Shown here piece after piece: positions 24,491 to 36,420 of a stretch of 64,000 nucleotides of DNA (its first letter is position 1; every line of letters starts with the position of its first letter). The stretch spans positions 24,420 to 88,419 of the forward strand of contig CALYLW010001190.1 in the NCBI GenBank assembly GCA_944989445.1. Reading direction: 5' to 3'. This DNA comes from Ampullaceana balthica (Eukaryota; Mollusca; Gastropoda; Lymnaeidae). The position numbers and the translations under genes are program-made. The notes beneath the pieces are model-generated. The model was given only the letters and a program-made list of their open reading frames with translations, ran no database searches and was not told where the DNA came from.

Positions 24491-25242
24491 CCATACAATA
24501 TTAGTTTATATTATTGTAAAGCCACCTTCACACCAAAGTAAAAAAAAACAACAACATATCATCAAGGAATCCCGCGGCTCCCCACCCCTCCACTTGTGTA
24601 AGTCTAAATCTTCCTGCTGCATCTGTGCCCTCTCTTAGCTCTTGTAATTACACCAACCTATTTTAAGAAAATGGCGGTTTTAAATAGCACAGCAATTTAT
24701 GATGTTATTAACTTATATTTTTAAGCCTTCTATAATTCTATAATTATGTAGTGATAACGATGGCCACCCACTCCTTCTCACGCACCAATGTTAAAGTGTA
24801 TAATAAGCTGTGATAAAGTGCAACGAAAACGGTCTATTCATATCTCCAGATAATATGATTTGTTATTGTTTTTTATGAATTCATCGCAAATTAGGTTCCT
24901 ATGAATACTCCTTGGCGCTAAAGCCGAAGTAGGGCTCTGACCTTCTCAACCACAATCTTCCAATCTGACCGGTCCCTGTCCACCCTCTACTCTTATTCTC
25001 GGACTTCCAATCTCCCACTTCCGTTCTTTCTGCTGAACATTTCTGTGACGAAAATAATAAGTTATATAAGAAGTTTAAAAAAAAAGGTTTCCTCGGGAAG
25101 TAAACAATGACATTTGAATTGAGATAAGAAAGTTAGTAGTTTGTTCCTTTCTCAATTTTTAAACTTTTATTTATATAATTTTTTTTTAAATATTATTTTT
25201 ATTAACAGCTAATAACTAGCTATTACATACAAATGTCTAATT
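24491..25242. other. No gene seen
   Basis: AT-rich unique-looking DNA, nothing assigned. Confidence 0.5.
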
Positions 25243-25450
25243 CAACGGTGGCCAAACCGCGGCTCGCGAGCCGCATGCGGCTCTTCTGTGTTCACTTTGC
25301 GGCTCGCATACAATTTATGCACGATATGTTACAAGGATTACTGGAAGATTTCCAAGCCAGGTTTGACGATCCATAGTGCTTTTATGCGGTTTTCAGCAAT
25401 TTTTATATTTTTAAAATGGCACTCAGTGACAACAGCTCTGGCCACCCCTG
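25243..25450 (+). mobile_element. hAT-type MITE, same family as 11718
   Basis: Starts CAACGGTGGCCAAACC and ends GGCCACCCCTG, the reverse complement of the 11718 copy ends. Shares GCGAGCCGCATGCGGCTCTT. The target duplication is not clear here. Confidence 0.8.
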
Positions 25451-26251
25451 ATTGAAGAAAATCTTTGCTGTCTCATAAACGCAAAGGTATTCAAATTTGT
25501 AATTTTAGTATTAGTGAGAAACAATGCAAGATTTGCATTTAGTTTTCATTTAAGATAGATATTTGCTTTAATAAACTGACTAATTACCTTTAAATATTTT
25601 AAACTAATTAAACGTTCCATAGCTATCGTTTAGACCACAGCTCCCTTGAGTAAATTATTTGAGAACTCTCGCGTGTTTTCCATGATTAAATTTGTTTACG
25701 ACGTGTCCATAAAGTCAAAGTTTGAAAACTTGGGTTGAAAGTTGTCGACTACTTGACTAGCGGGCCTCGTTAACACCTCGTTACGGCCTCGTGCCGCCAA
25801 GCTTCAAAGGGTGCACGTGATTGGTTTAACAAAGTAGCTGACATCAACGAGAAGAGCTGGTGAGAAAGGGGGGGGTGGACCTCTCCAGCGGGGATGCCAC
25901 TCACCCGCCACCCAGGTCGATCACGTGATAACAATAGCCAGGCTGTCAACACGATACAAGGGATCTCAAATTATTTTTTAAATATAATTTTTTCTTAAAG
26001 ATTAGCCAGAAATAGAGAGTTTAACGCATTTCATTAATCTAAACTGTCCTAAGACAAAAGCATCGGGCCCACGGGTTGCATTCGGTCTGGCACGGTTAAT
26101 TGTGCGGTCAGGCGGACGTCAGATGAATGACGGATTACTTGTTGTAAGCGTCTTACCATAAAGATTAAACCTCAAATATAAAAAAAAACACTATATTTTT
26201 TAAAGCATTACCCCCCCCCTACTTTACAGTATACTGTCCATGCATCGAATT
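25451..26251. other. No gene recognised; short GC-richer patch 25760-25960
   Basis: The GC-richer patch contains CACGTGATTGG and ATCACGTGAT (E-box-like CACGTG words) and could be a regulatory or exonic relic, but no frame is convincing. Confidence 0.3.
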
Positions 26252-27606
26252 TATGTGTGTCTGAATGGTATTAGGTTGTATTGTATGTGTGTCTGAATGG
26301 TATTAGGTTGTATTGTATGTGTGTCTGAATGGTATTAGGTTGTATTGTATGTGTGTCTGAATGGTATTAGGTTGTATTGTATGTGTGTCTGAATGGTATT
26401 AGGTTGTATTGTATGTGTGTCTGAATGGTATTAGGTTGTATTGTATGTGTGTCTGAATGTATTAGGTTGTATTGTATGTGTGTCTGAATGGTATTAGGTT
26501 GTATTGTATGTGTGTCTGAATGGTATTAGGTTGTATTGTATGTGTGATTGAATGGTATTAGGTTGTATTGTATGTGTGTCTGAATGGTATTAGGTTGTAT
26601 TGTATGTGTGTCTGAATGGTATTAGGTTGTATTGTATGTGTGTCTGAATGGTATTAGGTTGTATTGTATGTGTGTCTGAATGGTATTAGGTTGTATTGTA
26701 TGTGTGTCTGAATGGTATTAGGTTGTATTGTATGTGTGTCTGAATGGTATTAGGTTGTATTGTATGTGTGTCTGAATGGTATTAGGTTGTATTGTATGTG
26801 TGTCTGAATGGTATTAGGTTGTATTGTATGTGTGTCTGAATGGTATTAGGTTGTATTGTATGTGTGTCTGAATGGTATTAGGTTGTATTGTATGTGTGTC
26901 TGAATGGTATTAGGTTGTATTGTATGTGTGTCTGAATGGTATTAGGTTGTATTGTATGTGTGTCTGAATGGTATTAGGTTGTATTGTATGTGTGTCTGAA
27001 TGGTATTAGGTTGTATTGTATGTGTGTCTGAATGGTATTAGGTTGTATTGTATGTGTGTCTGAATGGTATTAGGTTGTATTGTATGTGTGTCTGAATGGT
27101 ATTAGGTTGTATTGTATGTGTGTCTGAATGGTATTAGGTTGTATTGTATGTGTGTCTGAATGGTATTAGGTTGTATTGTATGTGTGTCTGAATGGTATTA
27201 GGTTGTATTGTATGTGTGTCTGAATGGTATTAGGTTGTATTGTATGTGTGTCTGAATGGTATTAGGTTGTATTGTATGTGTGTCTGAATGGTATTAGGTT
27301 GTATTGTATGTGTGTCTGAATGGTATTAGGTTGTATTGTATGTGTGTCTGAATGGTATTAGGTTGTATTGTATGTGTGTCTGAATGGTATTAGGTTGTAT
27401 TGTATGTGTGTCTGAATGGTATTAGGTTGTATTGTATGTGTGTCTGAATGGTATTAGGTTGTATTGTATGTGTGTCTGAATGGTATTAGGTTGCATTGTA
27501 TGTGTGTATGAATGGTATTAGGTTGCATTGTATGTGTGTCTGAATGGTATTAGGTTGCATTGTATGTGTGTCTGAATGGTATTAGGTTGCATTGTATGTG
27601 TGTATG
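26252..27606 (+). repeat. 32 bp minisatellite, ~42 copies, highly homogeneous
   Basis: Unit GTATGTGTGTCTGAATGGTA plus TTAGGTTGTATT. Nearly all units are identical; the last five carry GCATT or TATGAATGG variants and one unit (~26455) lacks one G. Confidence 0.97.
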
Positions 27607-27673
27607 GCATGTGCTTGGATTTAAAGTACATGTTAGCGTTGGGTTTGGTTGTAATACGTGTGTTTGCTATTAG

Positions 27674-27928
27674 GGGCCGTCCATAAAGTACGTCACGCTC
27701 CAGAGGGGGGAGGGGGTGTAAGAAAGTGTGACAGTTTGTGACAGGGGGAGGGGGGGTGTCCAGCCATGTGTGACGTCACGGTGTTTTATATTAAATTTTA
27801 ATTATTTTGTTAATAAAAATACAATTTTTGGATCGAAAGTGTGACGTACTTTAGGGGGCGGGGTGTCCGAGATTTGTGACAGTTCGTGACATTGTCAAAA
27901 ACAGCGTGACGTACTTTATGGACGACCC
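27674..27928. mobile_element. MITE with GGGCCGTCCATAAAGTACGT ends
   Basis: Left GGGCCGTCCATAAAGTACGT then CACGC; right GCGTGACGTACTTTATGGAC then GACCC: a ~25 bp inverted repeat. Secondary internal GTGTGACGTACTTTAGGGGG copies. Flanked by CTATTA and TTATTA. Confidence 0.85.
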
Positions 27929-28143
27929 TTATTAAAGTGTGGTGAGCGGGAAAAAGTCACTGAAAACCGTGTCAAGTTTTGCTAGGAAAATGTCATAGAA
28001 AAATGTTGAGTGAGTTCCCCATAACCTCGTGGTGGCGGGGGGTTCTAATTTTTCCGTTAGAACTTTCTCGGTGCTTGGTAGACTTGACGGCGCCCATTTC
28101 CTCTCCAAGTAAGCGGAGGACTTCTTAGCGATAGTCATATTTC

Positions 28144-28211
28144 AATCTTTATAATGTACCCTTAGCGTGGGCTAGATGCCACGCACCTCAGTTCGTGAGA
28201 CGAGCGCATTA
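28144..28211 (-). ncRNA. tRNA-like SINE head, decayed
   Basis: On the minus strand GGATAGCACAGTCAGTAATG, CGCTCGTCTCACGAACTGAG, GTGCGTGGCATCTAGCC. The A-box region is good (TAGCACAGTCAG) but the B box is broken. It resembles tRNA-derived SINE heads; no body is recognised. Confidence 0.4.
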
Positions 28212-28491
28212 CTGACTGTGCTATCCAGAAAAATGTTGGCTTGCAGGGGGGGCAAAAATTAACAGAAAATATTTCGCACAACTACAAAGAAAAGCATTAG
28301 CTTTAATTAATACATGTTCCTTTAAGTTGTGGTAGGAGCCCTAAAGATTACTCTTACATATACCAATAATTTAAATACCGGTATGTTTCACAAAGGCTGC
28401 AGCCACCAATAAGTCACGTATCTTAAATATTACAGGCGCACCTTCTGTAGCTCAATAGTGTTGAATTCAAGAGTATTTATATAGTTTACAA

Positions 28492-29039
28492 TAGGGACCA
28501 ACCGGAAACCGCTCCGGACATTCGCACGGAAATTTAAACTATCGAATAAAATAATAAAATTAATTCAAATTAAAGTAAATATGTTAACTAAAATTAGCAG
28601 CGACTAAAAGTTACAAAGTAATTAAGTAACATATTAACAAGAGAAACCAAATTTACAAGTAATATGTAATGAATTTATTGATTTAAATCGAAACTAGTTA
28701 ATAATCCATTCTTCTGACCATAATATCATTGCATGAAGAGTGTAGACTGTAGACGGTGGCAAAGTAAACAAAAAAATACAGTCTATAATAATTCAATAAA
28801 CCAAATTGAATGCCATAAATTAAATTTTATAGGTAGAAAACGTGAAAGCTAAATACAAGGCGGTTATGGTTTTGTGAAATGAAGCAACCGCTAATCGTTT
28901 TCAAAACCGAAATTAATGCGGATTTCCGATTTTCGTTTAACAACCCTAGTACTCGGATTCGTACCCGGATCCGGCAAATAGTAAATCTAACTATTCGGAT
29001 TTGGTACCCGGTAGAAAATGTCTACCCGGTTGGTCCCTA
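28492..29039. mobile_element. hAT-like TIR element with 8-bp target duplication
   Basis: Starts TAGGGACCAACCGG and ends CCGGTTGGTCCCTA. Flanks GTTTACAA (28484-28491) and GTTTACAT (29040-29047) match at 7 of 8. Interior AT-rich; a second element end (CGTTTAACAACCCTAG, ~28935) lies within it, suggesting nesting. Confidence 0.85.
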
Positions 29040-29410
29040 GTTTACATAATAGGGACATAGAATATGTTCCCAAAGGAGTTGATGTTATGTTTTTAGGTGC
29101 CTTTGAACATTGTGTGTATGGATAAATAAAATGCAGTACCCCCTAATCCCAAACCTATGCTATAACTATATGAACATATCATTTTTTTTAAAATTCACAC
29201 CACACATTTGTATGACTGAGATGTGTGTGCCGAGTTTCGCTAAGAGTTTATGTGTAAGTATAGAAATATTGTAAAACTTAAAGCGGAAAGGGATTTGGGG
29301 AGTTGGACCACAAAGGAGAGAAGGGCATTACTTCAATTCCATATAGCGTTTAAGTTCAGTTATCTACATTTGTTAGCTATATCTTTTTAAAACATTAATT
29401 ATGTTTTATA

Positions 29411-29830
29411 CTAGAGATAACCCGCCAAAAATGACGGAATCTTTTTTGGTTCAAACAGCACTATAAAACAAAATCGATCGCAGCACTACATCCATACAGA
29501 CAACGGGAATCAATAACATAAGTAACTTATCCTTGTTTGATAAATACGAAATATTAAACTTGCTGAAATGTACACAAAGTATTTCATAATTATAAATCCT
29601 CAAATCCTATTTTTACATCGTCCCTTTTCAAAAATTAAAATATAAGCTAAAACAATGACGTCATATAATTTTTTTTTACAGGGCGTCTTTAATTTATAAT
29701 TATTTTTGCCACCTTTTTGCGCGCCTTCCGAGGTACGCCTTGTATTAAAATATAAGCTCAAACTTTTTATAATAAAGGCGAAAAGGAATTTAATGGGTAA
29801 GCCCGAAAACAATTAAATCCATACATACAT
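29411..29830 (-). mobile_element. Helitron-like 3' part, minus strand, copy 1
   Basis: On the minus strand the segment ends with TCCGTCA-TTTT-TGGCGGG, then TTATCT and CTAG followed by a T. The upstream part (29515-29830) is the tandem-repeat sequence AAGTAACTTATCCTTG / GAAATGTACACAAAGTATTT plus a CAATGACGTCAT block. Hairpin, 10-12 nt, CTRR and 3' T are Helitron 3'-end hallmarks. The 5' end is not located. Confidence 0.6.
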
Positions 29831-30060
29831 ACATACAGACATCGGGAATTATGTAGATTGATATTTGATATTTAAAAAAAACAAGCGACATTATGAGCCA
29901 CCGGACCAAAAGGCACTAAAAGTGAAGTTTAAAAATCCCTCAAGATTTCATTCTGGATCATGATTGATATGTGTGCCATTATTGGCTATCTTCTACCATT
30001 CCTTGTAGAAACACTCGGAACTAACAAAATACAAATGTAACACGCAGGTATATTTACAAA

Positions 30061-30255
30061 CTAGTGTATCACCTGTCAAAAATGACGGAAGTTTTCAAAA
30101 TAAATACACACAATACACATTAGATTAAAAAATAACGTAATACAGAACTTTCAATTATTTCCCATTTATTTCCTTATTGAACAATTTTATGCGGACTTTC
30201 CAAAAGAGTTCTTTTTTGGTGCAGTAATTTGGTGCGCTGCTTTATAAAATTAGTA
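30061..30255 (-). mobile_element. Helitron-like 3' part, minus strand, copy 2
   Basis: Minus strand ends TTCCGTCA-TTTT-TGACAGG, TGATACA, CTAG, then T. The stem has mismatches. The segment to about 30252 shares TTTTTTGGTGCAGTAATTTG with 2375, which suggests a common internal region. Confidence 0.55.
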
Positions 30256-30966
30256 GCGTCACGGACAGACATTACAGACAGACGTGACAGAGATTGCAAA
30301 TTATGTATATTGATAATCAGCCGTAAACACGAAACAGGAAATTACTTCTGTCCGATCACAGGTGTAATTTTTTTTTATTTTTGTACACCTTGTTGCTACA
30401 GCTTGTTTGACTGCGTTACTGAATGTAAAAAGCAAATGAATACGATTCACCTAAGAATGTACGTTCTTACTAAAAAAAAACATTATGTGATACTTTAAAA
30501 AAATGTATGCACCTGTGAAAGATTTAATTAGACGTGGACAAAGTACACAAAGTTAAATGCTAGCCGCGATCGCCGTCGGCACCTCAATTTTGAAAAAAAG
30601 AAAAACATTGGAGAGTAACACATTGCTAATTAAAGTTATTATTTGCTTCCGCGGATTAAAAAGTTGAAGTCGCATGAGAGTTTTAATAAATTGGTTCTGA
30701 CACGAAGAATCATTTTAAACATCACTGTATCCATTGGCGTTTGTGGCTGGAGTTTTACGATGTTGATATTATTTTCTAACATATTGACTAACTAAGATAT
30801 TATATTAAGAATGGAGGCACATTTCACTGTAGATTAAATAAACTAATGCTTTTGAGAAATGTACACAAATCAAATTGCAGGTATTTTAAATAAAAAAATT
30901 TTCATCGAGGCAATGTTATATATATATTTTTAAAACTTTAATAATAATAACTTCACTACTCCACAC
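30256..30966. other. No gene seen
   Basis: AT-rich. The 89-codon frame at 30229-30498 has no recognised features. Confidence 0.45.
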
Positions 30967-31132
30967 CGATGTTCACTATAAGCCGCCGCGCGGATATCTC
31001 ATCGACGCCGCGTAGGAGTTTAGAATTACTGCGCAGCAAATTTTGTAAAATATCGCACAAAAATTGTTGCTGTGCAACTGTGCATCCAAGTTGTTTTAGC
31101 ACACGGACCAACAAACCTTAGAGGGAGCATTG
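30967..31132 (-). mobile_element. CAATGTTCCCT-type MITE, copy 4
   Basis: Inverted copy: starts CGATGTTCACTATAAGCCGC and ends TTAGAGGGAGCATTG. Shares TTTTGTAAAATATCG and GATATCTCATCGACGCCGCG in inverse with the other copies. Confidence 0.75.
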
Positions 31133-31689
31133 CTCCCCACCCACTACATTACTAGTACTAGCGTTTAAAAACATAACCGCAGTACTTAATACTCGCTAAT
31201 GCATTAACACAAAATAAATAAATTAAATACTTTATACCGATAGCTCTAATAGCGTAAATAAATAAATAACCTCAGTTATAGTTTACGTGGTCCAGTTCTG
31301 CTGAGACTTGTGGGAGACAGATGGATGGGACGTCCATCTGGCACAGGCCACACGTTAGGGGTGAATCATGCTCATCTTGTCCCGGGTGCTGTCAACTAAC
31401 TCTACGTCACTAGACTAATTTTTAAAAAAAACGACAACAATATGTTCCTTTAAATCTCCTTTTAAAATTAACTTTTATTAAAAAATGCATTTTAAGAATT
31501 TTTTATTTTTTTTATTTTCTTTTTAAAAAAAATTTTTTAGGATGCAAGTACAAATAATTATTCTTAAAAGTGATATAAAAGTAAAATTTAATGTTCTAAT
31601 TTTTATTTTATACAGTTTTATTTTCTAAATTCTTATCCCCCTACCCCCAAAGAATGATATATACATATACAAACGGGCGGGCGGGTTGG

Positions 31690-32835
31690 CTTTGTGTAAC
31701 ATACCTTGTTTTTACGTGGATTGATGGATCTCAATCAAATTTGGCAAATATGTCCACCATCATCCAGATTGAAATATAGAGTGGGGGGGGGGATAAAAGT
31801 TACAGCATTTACCGTTTCGGTTCGGGGGCCAATTTAATATTTTTTCTAATATAGCTCATATAGAGAGAAAAATATTTGTACATCTTGTTACCGGACTTGG
31901 TACACAAAACATAATGTCCCATATCAAGCTACTATGTGGAATTCAACTTATAATTCCAACTCGTTGTGGCCGAGGCTCAAGCTGTTGTTTTTCCCCAATA
32001 CGAGCTATAAAAAATTATTTTTAACATTGGCAACCGGGTAAATGAATGCATCAAGACCAAACTTTGTTCAAAAGAACTTGATGGCCGACATTAAACCCTA
32101 CTAGAAACGGCCCGCGGCGTAGCATACGCCGAAAACTTGCCCATCGATAGTGCAAAGAACGTTGGGAAAGAACTGACCAAAAAGCAGCATGAAGAAATGA
32201 AAACAACGCGAGTGAACGTCGGGGAGGGGGGGCACCGACACATTGTTGTTCTCGAGACATGCGCACTTGGGTTGTTGTTACCTCCCCCCACCCTGCACCA
32301 TCCTCACTTGACAACAATAACCTATGATTGGTCGACCCTAGCGAGGGTCATTCGTCATGCTTATTTGCTGGCGTCTTGTTCTTGTCCTAATTTTTGTTGA
32401 ATTACATATATAGCATTGCACTCTGAATGTCCATTCCCTTCGGGGCCGGATGCCCCAAATTATTGCTTTCATAAACGTTTAAGACATAATCCGAATTCGA
32501 TTTTTACAAATTCTTGACAAATTCGGACACGTATATCCATCATCATGATACATACTAACATCTACAGGGGTTTTGAACTTTACATCTTGCTCCGTTAGGG
32601 CCTTTTGGTTTTATATAAGTTCTATACATATTATTTTAAACATTGGCTACCGGTTGCGTTGATGGCTGTAGACCAAACTATACCTTTATGGTCCATATTA
32701 AAATACTATATAGGACAAACCTCCTAAATCCATTTCTTTTGGGGATGGCGGCCCCTATTTCATTTTCGTTATAAACGTTATAAAATACCTTACAATAGCT
32801 TTAAGCAGCCATATTGGATTACAAATAAATCGAAC
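31690..32835 (+). repeat. Diverged 'ggggcc' long tandem-type repeat, interrupted
   Basis: GGATCTCAATCAAATTTGGC, AGATTGAAATATAGAG, TATAGCTCATATAGA, TGTCCATTCCCTTCGGGGCC and TTCTTGACAAATTCGGACAC correspond to successive parts of the ~315 bp units at 54060-55760. At least three degenerate units are recognisable. A non-repeat segment lies at ~32106-32410. Confidence 0.6.
32106..32410 (+). other. GC-richer insert with an 87-codon frame inside the repeat
   Basis: The repeat text stops at ACATTAAACCCTACTAG (~32105) and resumes at GCATTGCACTCTGAATGTCC (~32413). The segment between is compositionally different and holds a frame from 32137 to 32400 (starts MPIDSAKNVGKELTKKQHEE). No family is recognised. 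No clear inverted ends or duplication. Confidence 0.35.
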
Positions 32836-33010
32836 TTAAGTCAAAGAAATTTGTAGCCGTGGCTTTTATAGTGCTTGTCGGTTTCTAAATGTACATTAGT
32901 TTAAAAGTAATCGTATTAAAACGTCGAGTGCTAGAATGGACCCCGGAGCCCATTTCAAAATTAAATGCATAAAGATAAAAGCAATTGCATTTCTTTGGAA
33001 TCTAATATAC

Positions 33011-33420
33011 AGGGTGATCCATGAGTAGCGCTCCGAATCATTTAAAACCATTCTGACAATAATAAACGTTATTTTATTCAATCTAAGCTTAACTAATGAC
33101 CTAAGAAACACGTTCTACATGTTGGTACAATCACAAATTCTCAGAATGCTCGCCATTTGCGTTGATGCACAATTCCAGTCGATGTTCAAAATTTCCATAA
33201 ACTTTATCAAGTGAGTCGCTGTTTCCATCTATGTAATTGCACCCACGAGTTATCTGATGGTAAAGTCGGTTGACACCTGCAATTCTTGTTTGAGGTGGCC
33301 CCAAAATAAAAATCCATTGGGGCCAATTAGTGTGTCCATTCTACGTGCCTCTTCGCCCAATCCAATTGTCACACGATGCAGGCTCGAAAGTATTTGTTTA
33401 CATGTGTGAATGAAATTAAG
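33011..33420 (-). pseudogene. Mariner/IS630-type transposase, C-terminal fragment, frameshifted
   Basis: Read on the minus strand from ~33370 to 33150, separate frames encode NWIGRRG, then GFLFWGHLKQELQ and, after a frameshift, DKVYGNFEHRLELCINANGE followed by HSENL and a stop. These match the end of DDE_3-type mariner-related transposases (W-x-GRGG, DFFLWGHLK, RL.LCI..NGGH.E). The sequence ends at CAGGGTGATCCATGAG (33011), a plausible terminal repeat. The N-terminal half is missing; the fragment abuts the LINE tail at 33441. It is dead: at least one frameshift and stops. Confidence 0.7.
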
Positions 33421-33435
33421 AATTCTATTATGCTG

Positions 33436-35330
33436 TGATTCATCTTATCTTATCTTATCTAATCTGTTTACAGACGCTCCTTCTATACACAGAAGATTAT
33501 TGCGTCCTACGCTTATCTATGGTTTGTGTTTAGTCCTGCATTTTTATTAGAGATTTAAATGTTGATAAAGTGTTGGTTTTCCTGGATTCTTCAGGCAACC
33601 CATTCCACGCCCGAATTCCGGACGGGAAGAAGGAAAACTTGTATGTGTTTGTTCTTGCATACGGAATAAGAAAGGTGTTTTTATCATTATGTCTATCTGA
33701 GGGTTGTATTAAGTTATCTTTGTGTTGTATTTCTAAATTAGCATTAATTGCTTTATGTATGATTACTACTTTGCTTTTGGTTCTTCTATCCTCTAGTGTT
33801 TCAAGGTTTAATGATTTAACTAATGGTGTTATTCTTGTCAGTTTCGAATATTCTCCAGTAATGAATCTGGCAGCTCTTTTTTGAATTTGTTCTAGTTTAT
33901 CAATGTTTTCTTTGGTGGATGGGTCCCATACAGAAGATGCATATTCTAGTACAGGTCTCACCAAAGTGAGGTAGCATTTTAGTTTTATATCTCTATTACA
34001 TTTGTTAAAGTTTCTCTTTATAAAGCCTAAGGTTTTGTTTGATTTTTTAATAACTTCATTGACATGGGGATTCCATGATAGTTTCTCATTTATTAAGACT
34101 CCTAAGTATTTTGCATCTTTAGTTTGGGTCAGTTCTTTTCCATGACTGTAATATTTTGAATTTATTTGTTTCTTTTTCTTTGTTACTCTTAACAGTTGAC
34201 ACTTTTCTGGGTGGAAAGACATACTCCAGTTAGTTTCCCATTTTATCAATTCATCTAAGTCTTTTTGTAAAAATGTTGCTGTCTTGTTCTGATTTAATTG
34301 TTCTATAGATTATACAATCATCAGCAAATAACCTAACTTTTGTACCTGTTGAGATGTTGTTGGGTAAATCATTTATATAAATTTTAAAAAGAGTAAGGGA
34401 CCTAGCACAGTTCCTTGTGGAACTCCTGAGTTAACCTTTATTGGTGCAGATTTAGATCCATTAATTATTACAGTTTGCTCCCTGCCCAAAAGGAAGTCTT
34501 GGATCCAGTGATGTAAGGAACCTGAGATGCCAAAGTAGTTAAGTTTTTTAAGTAAACTAAGGTGGTGAACTTTGTCAAATGCTTTTGAGAAGTCTAGTAA
34601 TATTGTATCTATTTGATCATTTTTGTCCAAGCCTTTTGATAGTTCATCTATTAAACATATTAATTGTGTTTCACATGATCTGTTTTTTCTAAAGCCGTGC
34701 TAATGTGGGCATAGGGCATTATATTTGTCAAGGTGGTTAACTATTCTACTATATATTATGTGTTCTAGTAATTTACAGGTCATACTAGTAAGTGATACAG
34801 TCCTGTAATTACCAGGGTCTGATTTATCACCTTTCTTAAAGAGTGGAGTTACGTTAGCTAATTTCCAATCTTGGGGCACTTTACCCTGGTTTAGAGAGGC
34901 TTGAAAGAGAACTACAAGGATTGGGGACAGTTCATTGCTTAGCTCTTTTAATAACCTTGCAGTCAAATCATCTGGGCCAGTAGCTTTGTTTATTTTTAAG
35001 TTTTTTTAGGAGTGAATGTATACCTATCTCATCTACAGTTATGTTACCTATTTCCTCTATTTTATTTAAATTTATTAAAACTTACTTGTCGCCTGAGGCA
35101 GAAAAAGATGATGCAAAATATGTGTTAAGGATATTAGCTTTAGTTTCATTATCATTATATGTTTTATTATTTGAGCCGTTTAGTGTGGCTATTCCTGAAG
35201 GTTCCATTTTTTAGATTTGATAAAAGACCATAAGTTTTTATTGTTATCTTTGGTAATTACATTGTTTATATATTCATTTTGGAGGTTTCGACTAAGTTTT
35301 TGTGTCAAGTGTTTAATCTTTAAGTATTTT
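33436..35330 (-). mobile_element. LINE (non-LTR retrotransposon), 5'-truncated, copy 1
   Basis: Minus-strand element ending in a pentanucleotide tail (TTATC repeats on +, 33443-33460). From its 5' side it encodes a KRFWSYIK-like linker, the fingers region of reverse transcriptase (34966-34700, with DWKLANVTPLFKKGDKSDPG), the palm (34630-34373, DFSKAFDKVHH and SGVPQGTVLGPLL), FADD, and a C-terminal domain (34249-33530) ending near SFFPSGIRAWNGLP. A stop breaks the frame near 34699 (a TAG in CCCACATTAGCACGG) and a frameshift lies near 34380. No endonuclease is present. Jockey/CR1-like group by motif style; the clade is not resolved. Confidence 0.88.
33530..34249 (-). pseudogene. LINE reverse transcriptase, C-terminal part (copy 1)
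   Basis: 239 codons from IKWETNWSMSFHPEKCQLLR to KSLIKMQD. Contains LGVLINEKLSWNPHV (thumb region), RPVLEYASSVWDP and the SFFPSGIRAWNGLPEES terminal block. Separated from the palm by the 34380 frameshift, so not functional here. It differs from the copy at 46162 by only a few residues. Confidence 0.85.
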
Positions 35331-36250
35331 TTTTTCATAATCCAACATTTAATTAAAACATAATTCTGTAATTAGTGAGTAAATTTTTTTATGTGGAAAG
35401 AGATGGCCCAAGTCAAATCAACTTACACGTAAAGTAAAGTAGGATCTTTTGTTGGTTTTAAAAATTATTTTTTGTTATTTGTTGTGTGCATGTGTGTGCT
35501 GTGTTTAAATCCTGATATAGATTTAATTTTTATTATATATGTAATGTAATTCTATTCCCGTGGTCTTATTAAACCAACATTGTTTCATGTTTATATAAAT
35601 TTGGATATATCCGTAATGTTTATTTTTAATTATATTTGATTAATTTATTTTGCCAATATTTCTAAGCCCTTAATAACCCATCACTAATGCTCCAGCTTAA
35701 ATTTGGCAGGCTCAATTCCTTTACGTTTACTTGTCAAAGTTAATCATCAATAATCTTAATATATCTTATATAATAATCTTCCTAAATAATAAAAGGCTAT
35801 GTTCTGTGCGGTCATCGATAGCGATTGGTCCCTCAAACAGATATGACTCCTACAGCCAATCATATTGAACACGTTTACGCGGACGTTCAAAACGAGTTAT
35901 TTTTGGTGCAGTATTTCTTCCAAGACTTTATTTTGAGTTATGCGCGTTGGGATTTATAGCCAAAGCTCTGTTTTTACGAGTTATTTATTTTAACTATAAT
36001 GAATAGTATTTTTGACGTGATGCACATGTAATGCCGGTGGAAACGGCTGTTGGAGGGGAGTTACTACATGCCACTGAACGGTGGCGGAACGTCCTTGGAC
36101 GGGCTTTGTTGCTCGTTTAACAATAATGGGCCTAGGACTGATTAAAATAAGAGATAAACTTAAAACAATTGAACCTAAAAACAATTAATTAGTTTGTATT
36201 GCGAATTGAGCATTTCATGTTCATAGGCCTTGTCATATTTTGTTTTTTTA
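35331..36250. other. No gene seen; AT-rich DNA
   Basis: TTTTTGGTGCAGTATTTC (~35897) echoes the 2375/30211 Helitron-associated word. No coding region is recognised. Confidence 0.4.
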
Positions 36251-36258
36251 GTTAGTTC

Positions 36259-36419
36259 CAGAGGCGTAACAACGACTTGGCCTCGGGGAAGTTGCCAAGG
36301 GCACCGAGGGCTAATCCTGCAATAATAAATTTATTCTGTATAATTTAGTATTTTCCCTACTTCTCTAGGGCATCAAAAATGAATTAGCCAAGGGCGCGGA
36401 AAAACCAGCTACGCTTCTG
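36259..36419. mobile_element. hAT-type MITE with perfect 8-bp target duplication
   Basis: Ends CAGAGGCGTAACAACG and CAGCTACGCTTCTG. GTTAGTTC flanks both sides (36251-36258 and 36420-36427). AT-rich interior with AATTAGCCAAGGGCGC. It lies at the 3' edge of the LINE fragment below. Confidence 0.92.
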
Positions 36420-36420
36420 G

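Noticed and set aside
23830..24541. Cys-rich and Arg-rich frames (161-223 codons)
   Set aside because: 24-bp repeat artefact; all three frames and one antisense frame are open.
13111..27606. Regular repeats as a CRISPR array
   Set aside because: No unique spacers between repeats, no cas genes, and the DNA is eukaryotic.
33570..33884. 104-codon + frame (and its mirror at 46905-47219)
   Set aside because: Antisense of the LINE reverse transcriptase.
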